Assembly (NCBI GenBank): GCA_029718625.1
Contig: CM056376.1
Location: forward strand, 27,018,813-27,082,812
Origin: Synaphobranchus kaupii
Taxonomy: Eukaryota > Chordata > Actinopteri > Anguilliformes > Synaphobranchidae
DNA: 64,000 nucleotides
Direction of reading: 5' to 3'
Position numbers and translations under genes: made by a program. Below are positions 35,059-47,480 of the stretch, one piece after another. Position 1 is the first letter of the stretch. Each line of letters starts with the position of its first letter. The notes under the pieces were generated by a model. That model was not told the origin of the DNA. It saw nothing but the letters and a program-made list of their open reading frames with translations, and made no database searches.

Positions 35059-36047
35059 CTGAAGATGATGCACAGAGCGCTGGTGAGAACTACAGCGAAG
35101 AAGCTGGCTCCGCAAACGGCCGCCAGCAGGGCGTCTATCTTGCCCGTGGCGGGCGGAGCAAGGAGCCGTCGGTCGCCAAGCTCTGTGCGGTTGTGGTAGC
35201 GGAAGAGCAGGGCGAAGCCCCGCCCCCAGGGCGTGGTGGTGATGAGCTCCATGATGACCTCCACCATCTCCGTCTGCGAGCCGAAGGCCAGCTGGTGGCC
35301 CATGGGCTTGTTGGGGCCACAGAAGCGGGTGGAGAAGGTGATCAGGTCAGAGATGTAGAGGACGTCATGGGGGCAGGCGTCCATCACGGGCTGCTGGGTC
35401 TCCGGGCTTGTGGCCTCTGTGTCCGTGGACGACGAAGGGGTCGAGGTCAAAGTCGGGGTGGCCTCGTACTCAGGCCGGCTGGAGGCTGCCGCCACCCTCA
35501 GGTCGGGGACACCGTCCCCTCTAATGGCCTGATGGGAAATGTAGTTCTCCATCTCGCTGGGGGACTGGGGGTATAACTGAGTTGGCGGAGAGGCAGGGGC
35601 GGGGGGAGATTCGGCGGTCCACTTGGCGGAGTTGGAGACTTTGGCCATCTCCATTTTGGTGGACTGTTCCTGCACCACCACCACCTGTTTGACCACCTCC
35701 TTCTGGGGCATCTGGGAGGCCTTAGGGGTGCCCCCCAGGGGAGCCTGAAGGGCAGGGCCTTTTGGGGGGTCCCCATCGATGGCCCCCCTTGGGGTGGGCG
35801 TGGCCCTGTCATATACCACCTCCTCCTCCTCCACGCCCCGCAGCGGGTTGGAGAGGGACCTGGCGATGATGTCGTGGCTCTCGAACACGTCGAAGTCGAG
35901 CATCTCCATGACGAGCCGGTAACCCGCGGGAACAAAGAACTGCCACACGCAGTGAGTCCCAGAGGAGTAGTTGTATGGAAACCCTGGCGACAGGATAAGG
36001 CCACGGACGTCCACCACATCCACCACCGCCCCGCAGTCAAAGTACAC
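35059..36047 (-). CDS. CUB-domain membrane protein, main exon (exon 2)
   Basis: This 989-bp exon encodes residues 31 to about 360 of an inferred type I membrane protein. Acceptor TGTCTCCTGTTCGCAG precedes GTGTACTTTGACTGC; a second acceptor 36 bases upstream (TTTTTTCTTCAG) keeps the same frame and would add 12 residues. Donor is CTTCAG|GTAACA. The CUB domain starts at VYFDCG (C35), with SPGFPYNYSSGTHCVW (C63), then DFDVFESHD. A Pro/Thr/Ser-rich insert of about 165 residues follows before the domain resumes at DACPHDVLYISD (C255) and RFCGP (C273), ending near residue 316. Two N-glycosylation sequons (N56, N316) are visible. A hydrophobic helix at about 334-358 (IDALLAAVCGASFFAVVLTS) spans the membrane and is followed by basic residues in exon 3. 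CUB domains mediate extracellular protein binding. I did not recognise the ortholog. Confidence 0.9.
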
Positions 36048-36502
36048 CTGCGAACAGGAGACACACACCTGCTTCATCAGTCCCTGAAGAAAAAACGGTC
36101 AGACCTTGAGACCTCAAGATACACTCGCCTGTCTGGAAACAGCATTGTCGTGACATGCGTGATTAACACGCAACTCGTCCCATTATTTATGTCTGAATCA
36201 TCTCAGTCTTACCTTCACTGAGGTGATGTGATTTGTTAGAAGATAATGGTTATGACGACCAGAAAAGTGGGCGGGTTCAGCTCTCTGAAGTGCACTCTAT
36301 TGGTCAGATTCTCAGAAGGAATGCACTGCTTCTGTCAGGCTTAGCACAGACGTATAAGCCTAGCAGGAAAGGCTACCGCTTGATAAAAATGCACTTTTAA
36401 CACACCCCATTTATGAGTATCATTAATTTACAGGCACAATATTAAGCGTGTGATACTGTGTATAACTATACATAGAGGGCTCCTATTACCTGCAGCTTTT
36501 CA

Positions 36503-36542
<40 letters not shown>

Positions 36543-36863
36543 GTGTGAGAAGAGAGCTCATTTAAACAGAGATCTGGATGTTCATTATATGCTCTGATGT
36601 TCCTAGTTATGAAATTATGAAACCGAGACGGACAATATCGCTCGTGTGTGTGTAAATTATTTAGAGACTTTGAAGTTGGACGCTACAAAGCAAGCGGGCC
36701 TCCGAACAATTTCCTTGTGTCCCTCTGGTGTAAACACATACCTCCCTCCGCAAGGCCCCGTGAAGGGAAATCCATCCCTCTGCTTCTGGAGGCCACTGCT
36801 CGTCTACACAGATGGCTGGCGCTGTTGTTTGGACGCAGTATTTAACATGACGTTAAGTGTGTT
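36048..36863. other. Intron 1 of the CUB gene, part
   Basis: No gene recognised. A (CA)n microsatellite lies at 36504-36540. Confidence 0.5.
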
Positions 36864-37310
36864 TAATACTCACTGTATGAAAGGCTCCATAAGTCAAGTC
36901 ACGGCCACAACACAAGTGGTCTTAATTTGGCGCCCGCTACAATGCGAGAAGGCCTGTATCAACACTAGTGCACTAATATTAATTGCTCCACACAAAAAAA
37001 TAAAATAAATAAAAATCGTTGAAGTCCATCTATCTGAGAGCGTGTCTGAGATCTCTGTCTGGCTCAGAAGTGTGGTTACTACTCATTGTATAAAAAGTTT
37101 TTTAAGTCAAGACACGTCCACAACACAAGTGGCCTTAATTTGGCTCCAGCTACAACACGAGACAGACTGTGTCAACACAACTGCTCGAATATTAATTGCT
37201 CCACACAAAAATATTTAATCAGCTACTGGAGAGCATGATTGAGATCTCTTTCTGGCTCAGAACGCGAGAAGGCCTGTATCAACACTACTGCGCTAATATT
37301 AATTGCTCCC
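36864..37310. repeat. Degenerate tandem duplication, ~212 bp
   Basis: The block with AAGTCAAG..ACG.CCACAACACAAGTGG.CTTAATTTGG and ending AATATTAATTGCTCCACACA occurs at about 36885-36995 and again at 37095-37205. A third partial copy (AAGGCCTGTATCAACACTAC) is at 37267-37310. A second motif, GAGATCTCT.TCTGGCTCAGAA, is also repeated (37049, 37240). Confidence 0.75.
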
Positions 37311-37659
37311 CATCTTCCTCACAACAATGGGACAGTGGCGTGGCTTAAGATGTTAAATAAAAGTAAACGGCAGCATGTGGTCAGGCTGTCGAAAACCTTT
37401 ATTTCCCACAACGCATTGCACGCTTTGAGACGTGAGTTTGCACCATGAAATCCTCCTCTCAGTTGCAAATCAACAAAATGTAATTGGAGACATATTGCCT
37501 CCGTCTCGTACTTTTTGATTTTGTTTTCAAAGCGTTCTTCATAACGGGACCTCCTTTTTTTTAATTCCAGAGCCTGACATTGGCAAGCTTTTATTTAAAA
37601 GCTCTTCACATGATCATACTGGTATTTCGGACTTCTCAGATCACAGACGCAAAAAAGAA
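37311..37659. other. Intron sequence
   Basis: Nothing recognised. Confidence 0.45.
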
Positions 37660-38163
37660 TATCTCCTGTTTAAATGTTTTTTTATGTTCTTGTAAATGTC
37701 TATTGGTCATCTTTTAAATGCTCCCATTTTTGGCCAGGTCTCTTCCTTGATCCCAAGGGACTGCGTGGTATAATAAGGATTAAATAAAAAAATACAGTTT
37801 ATGGACCGGAAAGCTTTTCTAAAATTATTAACACCGCAACTATAGGTCATTTTGTACCACTTTCTAGTGCTTTATCCTTATCAAGCACCAAGGCAGGTTC
37901 TTAAAATTTTTTTATTTTATGTAAGATAATTGGTTTTAATCATTATTATTTTTCATCTTATCATTGTTAGTTTATGTATTTGCATGTATTTGTCATGTTT
38001 AAAAAATAAAAAAAAAGGTACATTTATTTTATTTTTATTTTATTTACATATTTCAGGACACATTATGGTGTATTTTATGTACGTTGTAATATGTTTCTGT
38101 AAAGCTTTGGCAACACATAATGCAATATGTCATGCCAATAAAGCATTTTGAATTGAATTGAAT
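37660..38163 (+). repeat. LINE-like 3' region
   Basis: TTTTTGGCCAGGTCTCTTCC with TAATAAGGATTAAATAAA, and later GCCAATAAAGCATTTTGAAT followed by three GAATT units, look like 3' untranslated ends of fish LINEs with a short simple-repeat tail. No coding part remains. Assignment is from recall of typical ends. Confidence 0.4.
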
Positions 38164-38230
38164 TGAGAGATGGGAGGCAGAGAGAAAGAGAGAGAGATGG
38201 GAGGCAGAGAGAGAGAGAGAGAGAGATGGG

Positions 38231-38266
<36 letters not shown>

Positions 38267-38292
38267 GAGGCAGAGAGAGAGAGAGAGAGGGG
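38164..38292. repeat. GA-rich minisatellite
   Basis: Four copies of GAGATGGGAGGCAGAGAGA separated by variable (GA)n, ending in a GGGGGGGGGG run. Confidence 0.9.
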
Positions 38293-39266
38293 GGGGGGGC
38301 CCCCTCTTTTTCTTCAGCTTCTGGCCAGATGGGTAAGAGGCCGTCAGACAGGAAGCTCACTTTGGGCTTTAGAGCGAAATTAAAAAGCATTGGGGGGCCA
38401 GCAAGAGGCTTGGAAACTGACCTGAAACTGGCTTGAAGTGAGGCGAGGGACCAAGCCCAGAGGTCACGAAATGGGAAGTCTCCGTTTCGCACGTCACGGG
38501 ATGCATTCCTCATTCCTCAAACGGTTATTCCTGAAGGGGGAGTATTCCCGTCGGGAATTGTGTCCGTATTGTCAGTGGGTCCGGGGAAGGGTTCCGGGCC
38601 GGACTCTGTGCGCCCCTGTCCTCAACTTTTAAAAATCCCCTTAAAAACCCCCGTGGCTTTGAGACCCTGGCGCACCAGGTGCGGCCAGGAAAGCGCTCAA
38701 TCAAGCGTGGGGTCAGGCTGGCGCACGCTTGGGTCATATTTCTATAACTGAGTGGGCTGTTAAATTATGTCGATGGCATGAAATGTGTGCCGTTCATCAA
38801 AGTCACTTTATAGCTTGAAGGCTTGGAAGTAAATTATTCTATGAAGTTACACAAGTACCTGATGAAAGGGCACCAGCCCATAAAGGAAGTGGCATATAAA
38901 AAGTATCCTGCGGAAGGTAAATCATTGTGATTATAACCATATGTAAGCGCCCTGCTAGAAATGCACTGCCTTACCTACACATGATGTCACCATTTTGTTT
39001 TACGTCCTGGCAACTTTTCCGTTTACAATTTCTCCTCACATTATTTTAAACCCAAGGGTACAAAAGTACAACACAAAGTGCAAGAGGAACTGGGTTGGTT
39101 GGTTTTGTTATTATCAAAAGAAATTTATTTTATCTTCTCCAAGGTTGCCACTGTTATCATTTTAGTGCTGGCACAGAGTTGGTCAAACTGATATCGCAAA
39201 GTGTAGTAGTATTCTAATGGAGGAAAAAGGAGGGGTGAATAGAGTGTTTTGGGTGGTTCATCCTGC
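38293..39266. other. Intron sequence
   Basis: No gene recognised; open frames at 38438-38751 lack splice context. Confidence 0.45.
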
Positions 39267-39270
39267 TTAA

Positions 39271-39430
39271 CCCTTGAAGGTGTAAGAGCACAAACATGTC
39301 ATCAGAATGTTCTTAACTGAACATTCTAATGCCGATGCAACAATTACTACTGGCAACTGAAAGCAATGGAGTTCTAGAACACCAACTTAGAATTTTGGAA
39401 AAAAAACATTACATTCCAAAAAGGCCCACT
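39271..39430. mobile_element. Foldback element (MITE), copy 2
   Basis: Matches 1308-1477. The left end TTAACCCTTGAAGGTGTAAG is better preserved here. The shared centre AGAATGTTCTTAACTGAACA..TTCT is itself a perfect 9-bp-arm palindrome around TTAACT. Confidence 0.5.
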
Positions 39431-40862
39431 CATAGAATAGAATAACTTTTATTTTCCCATTAGGGAACTTCAGTTGTAGCCCCAGCAACAACAAAAAAGA
39501 TAGACAGTGGGGCAGACTTTCCTCCATACACGCAGTGTTGCAGTCTCTGTACACTGTTGAAACGGAGCACCGAACTGCGTCAGCCTTCCCACTCGTCATC
39601 TCGCTCCTCCCCCACATTATCTTCTCCTTCCCTTCCCTGGTTGCCTTTTGAAGATTGCCTGTACTCCCGGATCAACTCCGGTGAAGAGCGATGGTAAACT
39701 TTGTTGCTGCAGATCCAACTCATTCCCGAGCATATGTTCCGAATGCGTCTCCATGGTGATGACCACAAACAAAATTATCTCGACTAGACAATTTGTCAAT
39801 ATTATCAAAAAGAGTAGCAGGAGTGCCCTGAAAAATTTCCATCCCTCTTCCCTGTCCCACAACAGACACACAGCGCATGAAAGAAACAAAAGACAAAAGC
39901 CCAACACAACAAAACCCATTCAAATTAACAAACACAAACAGGAGAGACCGCTGGACTACATGTCGCCATTACAGCACCACGTGACGTCCAAAGGGTTAAG
40001 GCGCAGGTTTCTTGGCATAGCTAAGGAGGGAGGTTTGGATTTTAACTCTGAACTCCATCACCCCCCCACCCCGCAAAACAAAAACATTATTTAATCAATG
40101 TATTAAATGCCTGCAATGTTCTAAAACGTCTGCTTCCTGTCTCTACAGTACAGTCCACATAGAAATATGCTTTTCATGGCTGAAAAGTACTAAGGGAAGG
40201 TTGTGCTCTAGATTGAGGGAGGACAGGCTGGATCAAAGGATTGACGTTGCTTTCGAAGCCCAGGGACTTTGAGCTGATATCTTCAGCTAAGATGAGATGG
40301 CTAGGCTTGGCTTTGTGAGGTAGGAAAGGTTTTTTTTTTATTTTTTAAACTTTACACTTTTATTATTGTAGTTCTGTGGTTAGGATATTTCTGTGTGTGT
40401 GTTTTGTGGCAGGGGGTTGGCCAATTGTGTTCAGCTGACGCCAACACCTCCCACCCCACCCCCAAAATCCCCATGTTCCCATGGTCTAGTATCAAATCCT
40501 GACCATACCAATGCTAGCAGTGCCCAGCCTCCATGCATTGGCTGTATATGGATGTGATGTCATACAGAACACACAAACCCCACAGAATGATTAATGACCA
40601 ATCACCTGTCATGTCATCAACTGATTAATTCCCCATACTGCAGAGTTAAGTTATTCTGTGGTATCGATGACCATGGCGAGATATAATCTCCACAGATCAC
40701 TGTGTCTCGCCCTCAGAGAAACGATGTAACATGCCAAGCTCTTTTCTACATGTTATATATGGTGACACAAGAACAAGCAACTCTATTACTGCTGCTTAAC
40801 ATTATCATCTATCTCCTCCATGGATCCAGAGTCAATGTATAAACCGGAGCGTCGTATAACTG
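39431..40862. other. Intron sequence
   Basis: The 148-codon plus-strand frame (39648-40094) and overlapping minus-strand frames show no domain and no splice signals; not called. Confidence 0.45.
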
Positions 40863-41000
40863 TGAGGAAAACTGCTTTGTAGCTTGAGGGGTTGCAGGTT
40901 CAAATGGCATGTGGAGCACTGTCACTGCATCTTTGGCCAAGGCACTAAACCTGAATCGCTGCTATAAATACAGAGACCTTATGTAACTAAATAGACATGT
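40863..41000 (+). repeat. SINE fragment
   Basis: GGGGTTGCAGGTTCAAATGG is a B-box-like block, followed by GTGGAGCACTGTCACTGCAT and CCAAGGCACTAAACCTGAAT, the layout of fish tRNA-derived SINEs. The head and tail are degraded. Confidence 0.6.
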
Positions 41001-41764
41001 ATGTAAAAATGTACTTGTGTGTTAAGCCACGCCTCCTACTTCTACTTTCAGTTCAAGCCAAATCCTAAAACGGTCCGTGCCAAACTAGCTGGAGGGTAAC
41101 AATCTGGACCGCATGTGCAGAATAACCGGGAAGACCGAGGGGGAAAGGGTCTTCCAAAACAAATAACATTTACATAAACGAATAATAACAAGAGGTCACG
41201 TTTTGCCTACAGTGCGGGGACCGTGGCCCCTCACATCCTTTCCAATGGATTTTCTTTAGATTTGGGTCAACATTTGTATAATTTTCAGCCGTATTAGCAG
41301 AGCCGTTCTGCAGGTAGGCCCTGTGTCTGCTCGTTACTTTAGTGCACAGCCGCGAGAACTAAAAAGAAAGAAAAAAAAAAAAAAAAAGCCAACGATCTTG
41401 GGCTTATCAGAATTTATGTGGCACAACAGAAATGATTACGAGGCTGACATTTGAACGGGTCAAATGGCGCTCTGAGGGGAGGTCGGCGAGTAAAGCCGAT
41501 TTAGCTTTTGCACAGCGGTATTACGCAATACGCTATAGAAAGAAAACAATAACTTCACCACAGGGGCTTGGGCCCAAATCTCAATCTAGGCAGTGAGCTG
41601 AAACGCCCGGTCAGAGAGTGGGGGCATTTGTCGGGGGTGGGCGGTTGGGGGGGGCTAATGTGGAACTGTAAGCTTTGGTGAGGACTTACACTCCACCCAC
41701 CGGTGCACCTGGGGGGGGGGGGGGGGCATTTTTACAAATAAAAAAATACATATATATATATATA
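41001..41764. other. Intron sequence
   Basis: A run near 41369-41387 and a G run at about 41711-41726, then a (TA)n tract; nothing else recognised. Confidence 0.5.
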
Positions 41765-42438
41765 CAGTTGCACTCAAAATTATTCAACCCCCTTCACTTT
41801 TTGCACACTTTATTGTGTTGTAGATTTAATTTTAAATGGATAAAATTGCCATTTTTGCCCATCAATCTACACTCAATAACCCATAATGAAAAAGTGAAAA
41901 CATGTTTTTAGAAATTTTAGCAAATGTATTAAAATGTGCATAAGTATTCAACCCCTTTGCTTTAATGTATTTTTGTATAGCCATTTCACCAGTCATGTGT
42001 TCCATACTGTACCAGCATAATTTACAGCTGAATTTAGTCTCACCCCCCAGTTCCCATAGAGATCCATTCAAATGCACAGAGGTTATAGTATCGCTTGTAA
42101 CAGTACCTGAAAATAAGATATTTTGATTTCTTTTGATGTTGTTGGGTCACAGACTTCAGGAAGTAACAGCATGCAAAGGATATGCAACCAAATATGAAAT
42201 ATACTTTAAAAATACATTGAAGCTAAGGGATTGAATACTTATGCTCATGAGAGATTTCAGTTTTTGATTTTTAATACATTTGCTAAAATTTCTAAAAACA
42301 TGTTTTCACTTTGTCATTATGGGTTATTGAGTGTAGATTGATGGGCAAAAATGGGAATTTTATCCATTTAAAATTAAATCTACAACACAATAAAGTGTGC
42401 AAAAAGTGAAGGGGGTTGAATAATTTTGAGTGCAACTG
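41765..42438. mobile_element. Tc1-type non-autonomous element, family A
   Basis: A 674-bp element flanked by TA. Inverted ends CAGTTGCACTCAAAATTATT at both sides extend for about 170 bases with few mismatches. The centre (about 42011-42210) has no transposase but matches the centre of the element at 47481-48203, whose ends belong to a different family. Confidence 0.85.
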
Positions 42439-45400
42439 TAGTAACTAATTATTTACAGTGCTTTTCATGCAGTGCGTTCAAAGCACTTTTCAGACAAGGA
42501 CAGTGAGCATAAGACCCATTTCAAAGGCAATACAAGTACAGTACCTCAAAATATACAAATTCATAATATTATCGATACGAATGCATGTGACCTTGTAGAA
42601 CAGGCATTCCGGTTATAAGGGAGGCAAACGCAGAAACGGGAGAGAGCTCTGGTCTCCACCCCATTCACCACCCATTTTATTGTTTCTCCATGTGATTTCA
42701 TGGTGAATATATCCTCCACTGTGGCATAATTATGATTGTGCCATAAGACTGGGCTGTCTGTTCACCGGGCCTCTGTCCTGCATGGGAGACTACACATGAA
42801 TGGCCAGGCCGTATAAAGGAAATGGGACATTCTTATAATGCCAAACATCCCAGTTCTGTTTTCATCACGTTAGCGCTTACGCTAACCGGGCGGTAATTAA
42901 TCAAAGACGCCTTTTCTCATGGTGGGAACAATGAGCCGTGCTGCCATTCGGTACACTGCTTCATGGCCGAACGGGAGACAGCATTTTAATGAAGTGATGC
43001 TAATAAGTATCTTCGAGCAGAAGTTTATGTAAGGCCCCACAGGACCTCACACCCTTGTTGGGGCGCCATCGAAAATGACCCCCACCAACCCGCGCCCCCT
43101 ACCCCGTGACACCCCCTTCCAACAGGCGCAGGTCACCAGTAGAAGTCATTTTGGTAACGAAAGAGTACCAGTCTCAAGAACAAAGCCTGGAATTGTTCTC
43201 GTCGTTTCGTGTTTTTTGCATTCTGAAAGGCTACCAGGACTTTGTTTAAATAAAGGTCACAATTAAGATACAATCATCCCCTTTTTTTTGTTTGTTTGTT
43301 TTTATTAGTGCTGCCAGGTCTGCTTGTTTTCATAGGCTTTGAATATACCGCCATTTTATCTCCTTATCTGCATGTAGTGATTCCGCATCGCTATGGCGAC
43401 ACACTGTGATTGGCTGCGCTTCTTGTAACACTTTTTTTTTTAGCTGCTTGTTTTTTTTTTTTTTAGCTGCTTGTTTTTTTTTTTAGCACTGATCCTTCAA
43501 TCCATACAAAGGCTTAAACCAAGAACAGTGAACAAAATAACTGGATTTCAACATTGCCTTCTGTCAAAAGTATGGTGGGTGGGTGGAGTTGGGGGAGGCG
43601 TGGCCATGTGGAAGGCCTCCAGTCCAGAGCTGTCTCTGCAGTAGGTTGTGCGAGTTGTTATACGAGCTGACAACACCAGCGCTAAACCCCAGTGACTAGC
43701 GAGGGGGCCGGCCTCCCAAAAGTTACCCCACACTCACATGCACAAACACCACCCCCCCTCACCCCGACTCACTCATAAACAGTCCAGCCCGGGCCCCTCA
43801 AAAAGGGGGAGCTGGGATCTTCACAGGGCTGTTTGCTGGGAGAAAAAAAATAGAAAAAAGTGATAGCGCTGCAGCCTTCAAGCCTGTCAAGGAGGATCTT
43901 GGGAAGGGGAAGGTCAGTTTAATTGGACAACTTTGGGCTGGTCTGACCCTGCCCATGTGAGGTCTGCTGTAGGGGATAGGTGATCGGTGGGGGGGCGGGG
44001 GCAGAAAAAGGGTCTCTGCCCCTTTAAGAGCTGTTGGGGTCCTTGAACCCTGCCTCAGGGGCAGAGATACACAAGCCCACAACTTATCACATATCTTCCC
44101 CATGATGTCAGCTCCCACATGCGGTGTGTGTGTGTGTGCGTGTACCCCGAACCCACGGGTTCATCCGGACCGAATTTACAAACAGCTGGCACCCTGCCAT
44201 CATTCAACACCCCCAAACCCCCCCTCCTAAAAATCTCCCCCACCAAACCCCCCCCCAGATCTCCCAACCACCCACCCCCCCTGAAATCTCCCACCCCCAG
44301 CCCCTCCTGCCACCACTCAATTTGGGGAGGGCCGCTTCCCAAGGTTATTACGATAGTATATTATTACTGCCATTTCCACCTGGTCCCAGGCTGTGACTGT
44401 GCATTCCGAGTTGCCCTGCTGTTAACTCTCACAGCATTCCCGTCCGCCATCCGTGACTCTCTGGCATTTCTGCGTTTTCCGGCAGAAGATGCCGGAACGG
44501 CAGTGTTTTCCTCCACATCAAGAATGCATGTTCGCCTAATTCTAACGAAAACACGTCTGCCTAATTCTAACGCCCTGGTCTGAGCTTGTGGTGAGGTGGG
44601 TGGAGATTGAAGATGGGCGACACACTCTTAACAAACACAGTTCTCATTCTACCTTACACAACTGTCGTAATTAGGACACACACACACACACATCTATGAG
44701 ACGTGTGGTAGGGAGAGGCTGCGTTATCTCCATAGCGGCTTCTGATCACTTCAGCTGAATATTTTCCATATTTCAGAGTGAATGCGATCCAGCTGAGCCC
44801 ACTTCCCTGCTGCTGATTGGTCGGTGGCTGAGTGATTCTACAAGCAGGATAATAGTGCTGTCCAGTCTTATCAGTCCAGATCTGGGTTATTTCGTATCCG
44901 TCTCCCACAGACTGACAGGACAAGTTCCAACGCGTAAGCCAGCACAAGCCCTTCCGTCTCAGTGAACAAGCTGTGAGTAGCCTTCTGAACCAATTTCCCT
45001 GTTACAGCATACGTACACTTTCAATTTACACAGAGGTGCCTTGTTTTTTGTTTTTTTTAGTACTTAATCAATACTTTGATGGTGTAGCACTGGGGTTGTA
45101 CGAAATCAGTAAAATACCAATGACATTTCAAATCTAACCAGAGCTCAAACGTTGTGTCGTTTGCAAAAGATGACTGGACTTTGGGCGCTCTCTATTTTTC
45201 TTTTTTCCTCCTTTTCGATGTGATGAATTCCAAGCTTGTTTATCACGTTCCAAAAATCAACTTGATACAAAAGGAGACAAAGCCATCATTTAGAGTGTCC
45301 CCTCAGGCAGATAATTGCAGAGATAGTGAGCACCCTATGCACACACAGAGCCGGGCTGGGGACACTGACAATTCCATATACGCCAGTGCTTTTGTTGCCC

Positions 45401-45565
45401 ATTTCTAAGAATCAGCCAGCAGACCCCCCTCTGCCAGTATGAATGGGTCCCAGTCTGCGCTATGAAAGCTTGTGGGATCAGAGCTATTCCTAGCCGTGGC
45501 AGGTTATTGAAATCACTGAAATGTCACAGAGAGGGAACCGTATATTTCACAATTCAATCCCCGCA

Positions 45566-45568
<3 letters not shown>
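42439..45568. other. Intron sequence
   Basis: Holds T-run/AGCTGCTTG repeats (43431-43485), a short TG tract (44125-44140) and C-rich patches (44210-44300). Open frames at 44119-44583 are low-complexity proline-rich and lack gene context. Confidence 0.45.
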
Positions 45569-45620
<52 letters not shown>

Positions 45621-45684
45621 TGTGTGTGTGCATATGAGTGGTGTGTGTGTGTGTCTGTGTGTGAGAGAGAGTGTGCATATGAGT

Positions 45685-45732
<48 letters not shown>
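45569..45732. repeat. (TG)n microsatellite with repeated GA interruptions
   Basis: Two copies of a compound block (TGTGAGAGAGAGTG then CATATGAGTGGTG) separate three TG runs, so the array grew by duplication of a longer unit as well as by slippage. Confidence 0.95.
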
Positions 45733-45733
<1 letters not shown>

Positions 45734-46033
45734 AAGTGATGTAATGGGGCTACAAGGCATCTACACCAGAGATATGCTATTCGGGTCCTAGTCGGCCACA
45801 GGGCTCTACTGGCTTTTGTTTTTACCCGTTAAAAAACCCCAGATTAGACCAATGAAACACAGGCTGAGGGGAGTTCATCAGTATAATCAGTCTTTTTAAT
45901 TGATCGACTTAGCGCCGAGTAAAGATGAACATCAGCAGGGCCCTGTGGCCCTCCAGGACCATGGTTGGGAAGCCCCAGAGCCACAGTGATCCTACCCCTA
46001 CAGAAGACAGGCTGAATCGCGGTAAGTTATGCA

Positions 46034-46779
46034 AGTGTGTTTCTGTATCACATGGAACGATCTCCACAGAGTTACGCACCCGTGCGTTTCTGTATCACAG
46101 AGCGACGATCTCCACAGCGTTACGTATGCGTGTGTTTCTGTATCACAGAGCGACGATCTCTGCAGAGTTACGCACGCGTGCATTTCTGTATCACAGAGCG
46201 ACGATCTCCACAGAGTTACGCACGCATGCATTTCTGTATCACAGAGTGACGAGCTCCACAGAGTTACGCACGCGTGCATTTCTGTATCACAGAGCGACGA
46301 TCTCCACAGAGTTACGCATGCGTGCATTTCTGTATCACAGAGCGGCGATCTCCGCAGAGTTACGCACGTGTGTTTCTGTATCACAGAGCGACGATCTCCA
46401 CAGAGTTACGTACGCGTGTGTTTCTGTATCACAGAGCGACGAGCTCCACAGAGTTACGTACGCGTGTTTCTGTATCACAGAGCGACGATCTCCTCAGAGT
46501 TACGCACGCGTGTGTTTCTGTATCACAGAGCGACGAGCTCCACAGAGTTACGTATGCGTGTGTTTCTGTATCACAGAGCGACGAGCTCCACAGAGTTACG
46601 TATGCGTGTGTTTCTGTATCACAGAGCGACGATCTCCTCAGAGTTACGCACGCGTGTGTTTCTGTATCACAGAGCGACGATCTCCGCAGAGTTACGCACG
46701 CGTGTGTTTCTGTATCACAGAGCGACGATCTCCACAGAGTTACGTATGCGTGCAGTTCTGTATCGCGGAGCGACGATGG
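46034..46779. repeat. Minisatellite, 48-bp unit
   Basis: About 15 copies of TTTCTGTATCACAGAGCGAC, then GATCTCCACAGAGTTACGCA, then CGCGTGTG. Unit length is a multiple of three except in a few copies lacking 2 bases, so long open frames (up to 318 codons) exist in several registers and on both strands. The three forward frames are equally open, which argues against coding. The unit contains CpG-rich ACGCGT. Confidence 0.93.
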
Positions 46780-47480
46780 CACACTCCACCCCCACAGGCG
46801 CCTCCCTGTTCTTTTGCGCGGGTGCCAAACACAGGATCATTAAAAGCCCGCCTTCTGAAGGAATCTGTTAATCACCTGTAAGTCATGATCAGATTAGAGA
46901 CGCCTTTTCCAGATCGGATGAGGACTGCAAATAATTAACCGGAGAATGCCTTCTGGAGTACTTCCGCTGCCAGAGCCATTCACAAAAAACCGCGCCGGCC
47001 GCCAACCACACATTCACTGGATAAATATCTCAGCCCTTGTTTACCTCAGCAATCAAGGGGTCGTTGCCCTTGGAAACAATGGCGGGAGTATACCGCAGAT
47101 AATACGCTCATTTCAGCCCTGCTTGTTCTCAGGGACCAGTGTACACCAGACAGCATGCAGGTCCGTACTTTACAGACATAACCAACCAGGCTTCATCTCT
47201 GTGTCCTCAGCGTTATGGAGACTAGTGGACCTCCATCGAAGCTGCTCTCCATTGATGTCTGGAACAGCACACCTCCCAAAGGGACTTCCCTGCGCATTCC
47301 AAAGAGTGTTCCTGATCAAGCAACTGTTGCTCAAGCAGAGATTTTTGTCATTTTGGTGACAGTTGTCTGCTCATAAGAGGCTTGGAGTTGAGCACCAAAT
47401 GACAAGAATTAAAGAATTGGAGAAAGGAATCCAACTGTCGCAAATACAGATCACCACCGTGGCCCCTGTGTGTGTATTTA
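46780..47480. other. Intron sequence
   Basis: The 137-codon plus-strand frame at 46946-47359 has no recognisable domain; not called. Confidence 0.45.

Noticed and set aside
39648..40094. 148-codon plus-strand frame
   Set aside because: Low protein-likeness, overlapping minus-strand frames of similar length, and no splice or start context.
44119..44583. 154-codon proline-rich plus-strand frame
   Set aside because: C-rich low-complexity sequence beginning in a TG repeat; no splice sites or domain.
45925..46881. 318-codon open frame on the plus strand
   Set aside because: It is a 48-bp tandem repeat open in all forward frames, with no domain or splice context; frame openness follows from the unit length.
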